Below are positions 55,141-64,000 of a DNA stretch of 64,000 nt, piece by piece. The notes beneath the pieces were generated by a model that ran no database searches, was not told the origin of the DNA, and saw only the letters and a list, made by a program, of their open reading frames with translations. The position numbers and the translations under genes are program-made. How positions within the stretch are numbered: the stretch's first letter is position 1; every line of letters begins with the position of its first letter. This stretch comes from Sarcomyxa edulis (Eukaryota > Basidiomycota > Agaricomycetes > Agaricales > Mycenaceae), in NCBI GenBank assembly GCA_009761415.1, contig QUOL01000005.1:496001-560000 (forward strand), written 5' to 3'.

Positions 55141-55900
55141 TGTAGAATAGCACCTGGTGATTGCCCATGATTTTCTACTCTCCATATACCAATCAATCTT
55201 GGTATTGCATTGTTCTGATAAACTAAGGCCCTGTTTGGAATCTCAGCTAAGCTCAGCTGAGTTTGCAAAGTCCCTGCCATATTCCAACTCACAGCTTTTG
55301 CTCAGTTTGATCGCTTAGCCATGGTTTAGCTCAGGACTGTAAACCAACTGCGCCAAGCTGCACGGCTCAACTTTGGCTCCACCTGTGGCCTAAGCTGCAG
55401 AGCTACGACTTCAGGGACTAATTTCTATCTACGCCACACGGGTAATTTGGTGCTGAACAAATGAGTCAATGTAATTTTGGCCAAAAATGACTGGGAGATT
55501 GGGGTGTGCTATCAGATCCAAAGCATACAATACAAACTGCTGACATAGGTGAGCATACGGGTGTTGCAGACAACAAACAAACCAATGTTGGCTGGCTGAG
55601 GAACGAAGCCGAGCCAATGTTGGTGAGTGCTTGGGCTCATCACAGATATCATGGAAGGTTTCTCCATAGGGAGGGCCCTGTCTGTTGGAACTCAGGGGGA
55701 GTCTCGCCACCTGAGGCAAACACGACCACATAGCTTACCGTTGTCACGCCTGTTGTCACTATTTAGTTACTTACTGAATGTTAACGTTGGACCACATTGT
55801 CAACACTGTCCAGGAGGACAAAGCACACTGCCAGGATCAGTCGTTTAAATTCTAGCATAAAAAATGTAGTCAATTCCCCCAGCTTGTTCCCAGGCCAATA
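55141..55900. other. Gene-poor, repeat-rich flank
   Basis: No supported gene. GGCCCTGTTTGGAATCTCAG at about 55227 followed by AGCTAAGCTCAGCTGAG resembles the terminal part of some DNA transposons, but I see no matching other end. Confidence 0.3.
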
Positions 55901-56166
55901 CTGTAGCCACGGTTTGAAGTGCGCGGCGCGATCCGATGTAATGCCCGGGAGCAAGTGCGCCGAGCCCCCGTGACCTGTGACGGCAGCGCCGGGAAAAAAA
56001 TTTGAGTCAATTTCAGGCCAAATTTAGCCTGAAATCGTGCTTTTTTTACTTTGTGACCTAGGGAGGAAGTGCACCAGAGGAGCTGTGACCCGTGACTCCC
56101 GACCTCAAGTGTGGTGCACCGGAGTGCTTGTGACCCGTGACGGCGCACTTCAAACCGTGGCTACAG
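55901..56166. mobile_element. MITE, 266 bp, TA target duplication (Tc1/mariner-like)
   Basis: Both ends carry a perfect 24-bp inverted repeat beginning CTGTAGCCACGGTTTGAAG. The dinucleotide TA flanks it on both sides (55899-55900 and 56167-56168). Internally GTGACCCGTGAC repeats and a long T tract near 56041 are seen. No coding frame. The TA duplication suggests the Tc1/mariner superfamily. Confidence 0.85.
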
Positions 56167-56594
56167 TATAGTCTCTGGAGTCCTGTAGCAGCAGCCATAA
56201 GCGTCTCGAGCTAATACAATTGCTATAGTTCACCACCAGCAGCCAATACAGATGGACAATCAGGCAAAACTGAACAGCAAAGTTCTAGTTTAAGCTCCAC
56301 ACAGTGACCCAGTGCAGATTTCAACACCCAAGATATTTATTGACTCATCTTTTTTTCAGGTATCTACCTGTAGGTATCGAGTTCTACAGATCTGACAATC
56401 AAATACCTATGAGTGATCCACAAGTACTCAAAACGTACGAGACGGATACACAAGTACTTAATACCTGTGGGTGTCACCGTGTGGATTTCTGAGATCAAAT
56501 TACTTACGGATTTGGTTCCGGTCTACCTGTGGGTACACCTGTGCTCTGCCTTAGTTGGGCTTCCAGTTATTGTAGCTGATATAGTCAATTACAT

Positions 56595-56668
56595 AATTAC
56601 ATAATCAATGACATCAGTAGGGTGATCGGACTCCCGATCATTCTATTGACATCATTGATTATGTAATT
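56595..56668. repeat. Imperfect AT-rich palindrome, 74 bp
   Basis: The arms AATTACATAATCAATGA... and ...TCATTGATTATGTAATT fold onto each other through about 35 bp with a few mismatches and a loop of only four or five bases near 56631. It may be a small element or a transcription terminator-like structure. Confidence 0.7.
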
Positions 56669-59600
56669 TCTAACTCATCAATCCTTTTAAGGCAATTCTT
56701 TTATTAATAATTGTGAGCTTTGTAATAATTAAATAATCAAATACCTCCATTCTCCTTCACCAAGATAGAACCGTATGGTTTTATGTTGGAGAAATTACTG
56801 GTTCCCAGAGCACAAGTTGAGCACAAAAATCTCTTAGAGATGCTGAAATCAAGTTGCATTCTTGTAAAGGAAAAACAATCAAACTTGCAATATATTTGCA
56901 ATATATGCCCGTAGGTAGTGTATTGTGGTAGATAGAATGATGATTCTTGATTTATATTTGAACTGTCTGGAAAAAGTGACTCGTATTGCCGTTTATCGGC
57001 CTCACCGGCAAGTATTTACAGTGCCGGTCGACTCGGTACGATCCACAGACATAACGAGAGTCTATAGAAGCAAGCAAAGAACGTGTGTTGGTAGTCGAAT
57101 GGGCTTTGAGAAGAGAGTTAGAGAGCTCACAGAAATCGATGGTCGTCGTTTGAGTATATCCACCGGCCCCATAGTACTCGGAGGCTAATCGCAGACAACC
57201 CCGGCTCCAAGAGAAGACGCAATATTGTTCGGATCATCTAGTACCCATGACTCTAACGAACATTAGCGCTGCTAACCAACTGCTAACACTGAACAAGCCA
57301 AGTGAAAAACGTCGGATTTTGAACAAAATGCTGTGCGCAGGAAGCTTCTCGTTCGAGCAACCGAATTACTCCAAAAAGTCTAAAGCCACTAGAACGTTGG
57401 TCAATATGCACGCCGTCATGCCAGTATGAATGTCCGTGTCAATGTCAAACAGAGGGGCGGAAGGAATCGCATGGCAAACGAGAGTGGCAATATTCAACCC
57501 ATCACATTCTAGAGCTGCTAGAAGATAGAGAGATGCACTCAGATTTTGTCGCTATGTAAGTATAGCCAAGGCGATATTGTCAATGACGGATCCGTAATAT
57601 GACGGCGACATTCCAGAACCGATGTCTAATGGATATCAGGAGTACTGTCAAAGGCGATGGAGTAAATGTATCAAGGGGCGGCATCGGACTATAGCTGCTA
57701 GGCTCCGCGAAGGCTACAATCCGGTGAGATACACGATGCAAATAGTCAAGTGTGTCCCTTAGCTGCCAGTATCATTGGATTGTAGTGTATCTTGTCGGTG
57801 GATATGCAGGCAATTGTCTGAAGTTGTTCACAAAAGATATCTCGTCTGCGAGAGGTTGTTGAAGCCGACAGACGACACGGACGGACTGTAAGTCAGGCGT
57901 AGTCGCATCGTCGGCATCTGGATAATGCATTTCATTCATTCTTGGATCAATCTCGTGGAGAAGTCATGCGTCTACACACCGTTCCAGGACGCCACACTTT
58001 CTGCAGCGGTTGTGAAGTGGGCCATCGCTCATGAAAGTGAGCGGCGAGGCTATCGAGAGTAAACAGAGATGATGTGAGTACTTCAGTTGGGATATAATAC
58101 TCTGGATGTATGACATACGTCGTAGATTCAATCAATTGAATTTGTTCATGTAGGACGACGGTGGTGCACAAAGTGACTCTACGAAGAGGAAGAGCGACTG
58201 TTAGATTTGATGCGGAGAGTATGAGAGTATGGCAACTAGAATGTGTGAGAGAAAAACCAGTCAAGGGCTCAGTCGTTTGGGTCGAGTAAGAATCAGCTGA
58301 GTTGATTACAGCGCGCCAATAAAGCCGTAAAAAGGCAGAGTGTCGGAGCTTCCAACTCGTACAAGTCTGCAGGGAAACAGAAAGGACGGAATGGTGGGTT
58401 CCGTAAAAGCATGAGCATCAAGAAAAACACGAAATTGGGAGTTAATCAGAGGAGAAGGCATCCTGAGTACGTGGCACCAGGTAATCCGACCTAGAGATGG
58501 TGTACGAAGGTGGTGCCTCTAGCAGGGTGTCCGTAATTGCTTGGCTAGACACGTCAACAAGCATATGTCGAATTGAAGTCACTGGCCCATCCTGACGCGC
58601 CAAGTCTCGACACTGTTCAGCTGAGATGTGGACAATGTGATTCCGCATCGATCACTCGAATCAGCCTGGACCTTCGCTTGGCTTTTCAGAAAAAAGGGTA
58701 CAAAGTGTAGCTGGGGATTTTGGGACGGGGTTGCGCGGCGTGCCACCTGCGCTAATCGGGGTGAGTCCAATTCCATGTAGACCGGCCCGCAAGGGACATA
58801 CATTGTTTTCTGGTCGCGGCCGTTGATCTTGTAGTCCGATAGCAGATGGCAAATACACACATGGAGTCGGCGAGTAGCTCAGTAGACCGAGGGATCCCAC
58901 TGCTCGCCGGCCTGTGAGTCTAAATCCGACCTCGTTAGATGGGTTAACCGTGAAGAAGAACGTCTCCACCTGATACCATTCAACCTCGCTACCCATTGGA
59001 CGAGCAATCGGCCAAGGGTAGGCAAACTTTTCGATTGTCTATGATACTATCATAACCAAGATCATCGAACAATCGGACTTGCTGGTGGAACTACCACTGG
59101 ATGATTTTCGACTCGGATCCGCGGGGGTTTGACGAGAGTTCACCCGATGGCCGCAAACGCGTGATATCGATAAACTATGGCCAAGCCAACTATCATGTTA
59201 GCTCATTTGCCAAGGACGGTGAAGGAACGCGAGCGATTATACGTGGAAGATACTAGGAAAGGCAGTTGCAGGAAGGATGTCGTCCGCATGACATTGACAA
59301 GTTTTTTCGACGCGTCAACATTTCCCACGCGCACCTTTCTCCTCAGGACCAACTGTCCCCATGTCAAAGCATCCAACGGATCACAATCTTCTCGATACCA
59401 GCTTCCTTGTCGTTCTGATAATTAAACTTACCGAACAATTGCTGTCCTTGATACGACATCGGCGGATTCGAAAGCTTGGCCTGATCGCTCTCAGGCTGAC
59501 TCACCTAACGATGTGTTGTTGTTGTGCGTCTGACAGTGTGGCACCATCGTTTTTTTTTTTTTTTGCAAATTCCATAGATTATCGATTATCTATCGCAGAT

Positions 59601-60453
59601 GTCTAGAGTCAGCTCCAAGCTCGATAGCGTCTCTTTGTTCTCAGGTTATCTATCCGCTTTATCACCGATGCGTTCATGGTCGTTCCTCTCGCCTCCGGAG
59701 CCGAATGGGAAGGTCCGTTCATCATTGTTCGAGCGGTTCCATTTTGTAAATGCAATGCTCGTCTGCCAGGTGTTGCTATCTGTATTGTCGCTGTCTCGTG
59801 GGATTTCTCTTCGTACACCCTAAAGGCGAAATACACTTGGTAGTTCCGGTATAGGTTTTGTGTATTGAGGTATGCAATTCGCAATGTTACGTTTTCCTGT
59901 CAGCAGTCTTACAACTCTAACATACTTACAGTCACAGATATCCAAATTGGTTTCCAGCTCCTCTGGCCGGTTTCTCACCGCAGTCTTCGATACGCGGAGG
60001 CATTTCGCGCTCTCGCAATATTCTGGAAGACGCGAGCTTCCTCGACGCGGCTTCTTTAGTTCGGCGTCTGACTTGTCTTGTACTTGGCGGATATCACTCC
60101 CAAGCTTAACATACCAAGCGTTTAGGTGGCCAACGAAGGCAAAGGACTGTCATCCCGTCCCAAGATAGATATGTATTAGCTCCACTTGAACCCCAGCATT
60201 CACCACACCAATTTCCGAACTATTGGCCAAATCTTCATGCAAACCCACAGTGCCCGTCCTCGTCGGCCTTTGCGTCGCTACCTGGTGTCCATCCACACAT
60301 ACCGAGTAGAAACTCTCGATTTCACCGATATAAAGTGCCTTTGTATGTTTCTTACTTCTCATCAGTCGCTTGGGCCTATCTATAGCCCGTCGAATCCTCT
60401 GTGCTTTGTACTAAGACTTTTTCGATCTTGCCAATACCTGTGAAGTCTACCAA
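56669..60453. other. Gene-poor region of 3.8 kb
   Basis: Frames of 60-110 codons occur on both strands (57947-58264, 58442-58996, 59599-60168), but none shows a family motif or a convincing intron pair, and I do not call them. A run of T near 59551 and AT-rich patches (56660-56900) are seen. Confidence 0.35.
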
Positions 60454-62051
60454 ATGTCTCCTGCTTTGGATTACTACACAACACCTGGATTTTCCGGGAT
60501 CTCTACCGGCTCCAGGCTTGCCGAACATGCCCCATCTGAGGTAGATGCGCCGTGTAGTCCATCTGTATACTACAATGCTCGACTGGACCCCAAAAATTAT
60601 TTGGAAGGACCATTGTCGTGGAATCCAGCTACGCGGCTTCGTCAAATGCTTGCCCGACCTGGGATTATTGTATGTGCTCTCGGATGACCGAATCTCCAGT
60701 AAAACATATTTGATACCCTTTTTTGTCGTTTAGGTTGCGCCTGGGATCTGTGACGGAATCAGTGCACGATGCGCTCTCGAAGCTGGATTCAATTGTTTGT
60801 ATCAAAGGTTTGTTCTCTTTTTCGAGGGTTGTCCCAGCTTCTCTGACATGTGAACTATCCTAGTGGTGCTGCTACAACGGCCTCGCGTCTCGGACAACCA
60901 GACCTTGCTATCGCCACCTTGAACGACTTCGTACAGGTCAGATGACCGTTGTGCCTTTTTTCGGACGGCCACTTTACCAAACTATGTCTCTTTAGGCTGC
61001 CCAAATGGTCTGTAGCTTAGATCCGACATGTCCCGTTATTGCGGACGCCGATACTGGGTACGTTGCGTCTCCTCCTACTTTGACAAAAATTTACAACCGT
61101 TTTTGCAACGTAGATTCGGCGGTCCTGCAATGGTCGCACGGACAGTAACTCAATATGCCCGTTCTGGTGTCGCTGGCCTCCATATTGAGGATCAGGTCCA
61201 GACAAAACGTGGGTAGATTGCTAAAACCCAAAACCCTGTTAACCTACGCTTCAATTCTCACTGCAGGCTGCGGACATTTACTGGGTAAACAAGTAGTCTC
61301 ACGAGAAGAATTTGTGACCCGTATTCGCGCCGCAGTAATAGCTCGCGATTCAATTCCAGGTGGCTCTGACTTTGTGAGAGGCACATCGTCTATAGGTGCC
61401 CCCGTGTCAATTCCTCATCGTTTCATTCTCATTCTTTAGGTTATCATCGGTAGAACCGATTCTGCCCAAGTCTTGGGAATGGATGAAGCTATCATCCGAC
61501 TCCGCCTTGCTGCTGATGCTGGCGCAGACGTATGTTTTATTGAGGGTGTGAAATCGAAACAACTTCTAGAAGCGACTGTTGCAGCGCTGGCTCCCAAACC
61601 TGTATGTGGTTTACTGACAGAAGTCCAACTTACCGCGTTTCGACTCTCATTCTCTCTTCTCAGGTACTTGTCAATGTTATATCTGGTGGTTTGACACCGT
61701 CGTTCACTACAATGGAAGCCGAGGAGATGGGTGCTAAAATGATCAGTAAGTTTGCACCATAAGACCGTGGAACCTTCACCCGTCTGATAAGGCAATCGAT
61801 TCTAGTTTTCTCCCTTGTCTCTTGTGTTGCTGCCGTCCATGGAATTAGGGCAGCTATGCGGTCTTTAAAGAAATCGGGCACGGATTTTACATCTGCCCAG
61901 GGCATGGATCCAAAAGCCTTCTTCGAAGTCATGGGTACGTGCTTCCAAAACTATGACGTCTGACTATTACTGATACCAACGATATGTAGGGCTAAATGAG
62001 GTTGTTGAGCTAGATTCACGGGCTGGAGGATCTGCCTTCAAATTTGTGTAA
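60454..62051 (+). CDS. Isocitrate lyase/PEP mutase superfamily enzyme, copy 1
   Basis: Start MSPALDYYTTPGFSGISTGS, then SVYYNARLDPKNYLEGPLSW. Spliced body: PGIIVAPGICDGISARCALE, YQSGAATTASRLGQPDLAIA, CSLDPTCPVIADADTGFGGP (metal-binding Asp), AGLHIEDQVQTKRCGHLLG (KRCGH active-site Cys), FVIIGRTDSAQVLGMDEAII, AGADVCFIEGVKSKQLLEAT, VNVISGGLTPSFTT, and the C-terminal GLNEVVELDSRAGGSAFKFV. Nine exons, all GT-AG, about 350 residues. Length and motifs fit the oxaloacetate acetylhydrolase/petal-death-protein/methylmalate-lyase branch, enzymes that cleave C-C bonds of dicarboxylate substrates. The exact substrate cannot be told. All key residues are present. Confidence 0.85.
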
Positions 62052-63494
62052 CTCCACTGGTATCGAAGCGTCTCAAGTTCTTCAGCATCCCGCTTGAACC
62101 CGCCACTTACTTATACCGTAGTCACATACCCAGCGGTGCCAATCCTCTCGAGATCCCATGTGTGAAACTGACAATGCATGTCTTGTTATAATTTTGGACC
62201 TGTAATACATGGTCATTTTCTCTGTCGATCTGTACGCCTTGGCGGTTCCCTGGCTGCGCAGCTAGAGGCGTGTGTTTACTTGTATCGGCGTTAGCAAACA
62301 AACTGCGTAAAATCTAAAAATAGATCTAGCGCGTTGAGTTTTTAAAGTTCTGGACAGCAGAAACCAGCAGAAACTCTTCATATCTACAAGTGCCGGCGTT
62401 GTGGAACGCCCTATCCTACATCTATAGCATTCCCTCGCTATCATGCTACACATACTTTGTGCTCCGAAATGACTCCGTCAGGCTTTCTCCGGTTTCCTAA
62501 GACATTGGGTCTTCTGTGTTACCCACGCTTGCGCAATCTTTGTAGATCACTAGAACTCGAAGCTCTTCATCAAACTCTCACCTGTAGGCTGTGCAACGTC
62601 TTTCTTCGTTGCCTGGAACAATCAGTATAGCTGCCGTCGCGCTTTAATTGCCACTGCTCAGCCTGAGGCCTCATACTGCGCGTGTTGAATGACACTCGAA
62701 AGGTGTGTCTGAAGATGCTTCGTTCTTTCTCACCTTTTTTCCCGACAATCACCCCATTTCTTACACCATTATCAGAACTTCTGTGGCTATCTACAGCTCG
62801 CACGCCAAGCTATGTCATGTCGGTCGGTGAGAATCATACCGACTGTAGAGATGTCGGGGATGCGTAGCCTGCGTATTTTACCGTTGTCCGCTCTACATCC
62901 GCTCCAGCTTCACGGCATTCATTCTCGATTCGCCTCGTCCTTGTATGTATGGACGCTGATGCTTTTACCTTCCGGGGACCAGAAGCAAGGTTTCATCTGT
63001 TTCATCTGTAAAGTTTTCGACGTCTGTTCTATCGAGGTTTTCTGCTGGTTTCTGCCACAGCCTCAGGAAAAGGTTCCGAGCCATTTCAAACGGTCTGTCT
63101 TGGCAAGGATAGCTTGGCGGTTATCCTGTCTTGGTTCAACCGTGCTGACTTATCACTTGCTCTGGGGATAATTATTGGATACCCTTGAACTGGGAGCTGA
63201 GCTTTTCAGTGGTATGTGATTCTCGACGCTAATCTTATCTTATCTCGACCCAGGTTGCATCTTATCTTCGATTCTATTTCCACGTTTGTATCCGCTGTGG
63301 TATGTAGCCACCCTCTCCACTCCTTTCTCTTGGGTTTATTCCGCATGTCTTCTCTCAAGTGTGAGACTTACGTTTTCTTGATCTAGGTATTCCCAGGCAC
63401 CTCAATCCCCGACTTTCGTTTAAAAGGAGCTCCATGTACCACCTCACTCTCCAAGCGAACTTCCTCCCTTCAGCGCAACTACATCTCACTCACA
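62052..63494. other. Intergenic region between the two ICL-superfamily paralogues
   Basis: No supported gene in 1.4 kb. The last 100 bp are pyrimidine-rich (CTCACTCTCC, CTTCCTCC), typical of the 5' end of an expressed fungal gene. Confidence 0.35.
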
Positions 63495-64000
63495 ATGTCT
63501 CCTGCCCTCGACTACTTCACTCCCTCCCAGACCTCCGAGCCCGCCACAGAATCTGTGGTCAGAGACAACGGTCTCGAGGCTCCTCGTGATCCATCAGTAT
63601 ACTATAACCCTCGCTTGGACCCTAAGAACTTCCTTGAAGGAGAACTCTCGACTAACCCAGCTACTCGTCTCCGACAACTACTTGCTCGTCCAGGAATAGT
63701 CGTTGCCCCTGGTATCTGCGATGGCATCAGCGCTCGTTGTGCGCTCGAAGCCGGGTTCGACTGCATGTACCAGAGGTTTGTGACGTTGCAACTTGATATC
63801 TCATGTCATCTGTTTAACGAATCATTCTCCAGCGGTGCCGCCACTACCGCATCGCGGCTCGGCCAGCCGGATCTTGCTATCGCCACTTTGAACGACTTCG
63901 TCCAGGTAGGCTGCGGGTTCTCTAGATGTTAGAGATTTCCTTACACCAAACCCTCATTTTATTAGGCTGCACAGATGGTCTGTAGCTTGGACCCAACTTG
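63495..64000 (+). CDS. Isocitrate lyase/PEP mutase superfamily enzyme, copy 2 (truncated by the window edge)
   Basis: Same start (MSPALDYFTPSQTSEPATES) and same exon layout as copy 1: DPSVYYNPRLDPKNFLEGEL, STNPATRLRQLLARPGIVVA, PGICDGISARCALEAGFDCM, then SGAATTASRLGQPDLAIATL and CSLDPT at the edge. Here the first two exons of copy 1 are joined (the intron inside PGIIV is missing), so the copies differ by one intron. It is the tandem paralogue of the preceding gene. Confidence 0.85.

Noticed and set aside
55220..55430. Possible PIF/Harbinger-like terminal sequence beginning GGCCCTGTTTGGAA
   Set aside because: I found no matching inverted end or target duplication within reach.
58442..58996. 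Overlapping minus-strand frames with some hydrophobic stretches
   Set aside because: Several frames overlap each other and none shows a domain, signal peptide or good intron.
1..64000. tRNA and rRNA genes
   Set aside because: I looked for GTTCGA-type T-loops with fitting acceptor stems and found none convincing.

Overview
This window looks like part of a filamentous basidiomycete (Agaricomycete-type) nuclear genome. The genes lie on both strands and are split by many 45-70 nt GT-AG introns. The gene content (metallothionein, DUF4436, DyP-type peroxidase, F-box/LRR, BTB, P450, GPI-type and cysteine-rich secreted peptides) is typical of mushroom-forming fungi. I cannot place it at genus level. 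All splice models were read by eye from GT/AG sites and reading-frame continuity.

Positions 1-13,400 form an accessory, repeat-built region. After the 5' end of a TRAPPC11-like trafficking gene comes a tiny three-exon metallothionein gene. Three tandem, same-strand paralogues of an unrecognised lysine/proline-rich, probably nuclear protein follow (called A1, A2 and A3 here), each with a recognisably shared upstream block containing CACGTGATCG, CGCGTCGCG and a TATA-like box. In A1 a phase-1 micro-exon plus its intron, present once in A2 and A3, has been amplified to about eight tandem units, so the protein carries seven PKARL(I)MP-type repeats. A decayed second copy of the metallothionein sits between A2 and A3. 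A small secreted, possibly GPI-anchored protein ends the region.

Positions 13,700-38,900 are mainly core metabolism and cell biology: HUB1/UBL5, a long ABCC (MRP-type) transporter, a DUF4436 membrane protein followed by a duplicated pair of its last exons, a seven-TM membrane protein, an NPY1-like NAD(H) pyrophosphatase, an F-box protein, a mitochondrial MDL1-type ABC half-transporter, a coiled-coil protein, a GEP4 phosphatidylglycerophosphatase and a PPM1 leucine carboxyl methyltransferase. The last two are divergent with only 83 bp between start codons. A non-autonomous DNA transposon with perfect 32-bp ends and an 8-bp target duplication lies at 26,840-27,227.

Positions 39,000-55,000 hold a BTB protein, a ~190-bp tandem repeat, an F-box/LRR protein, an unusual DyP-type peroxidase (extra N-terminal domain, catalytic Asp of GXXDG replaced by Gly), a cysteine-rich secreted peptide, a P450 and a convergent MFS transporter. 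From 55,000 to 60,450 the sequence is gene-poor and repeat-rich, including a 266-bp TA-flanked MITE and a long AT-rich hairpin. The right end holds two tandem paralogues of the isocitrate lyase/PEP mutase superfamily, the second cut by the window edge.
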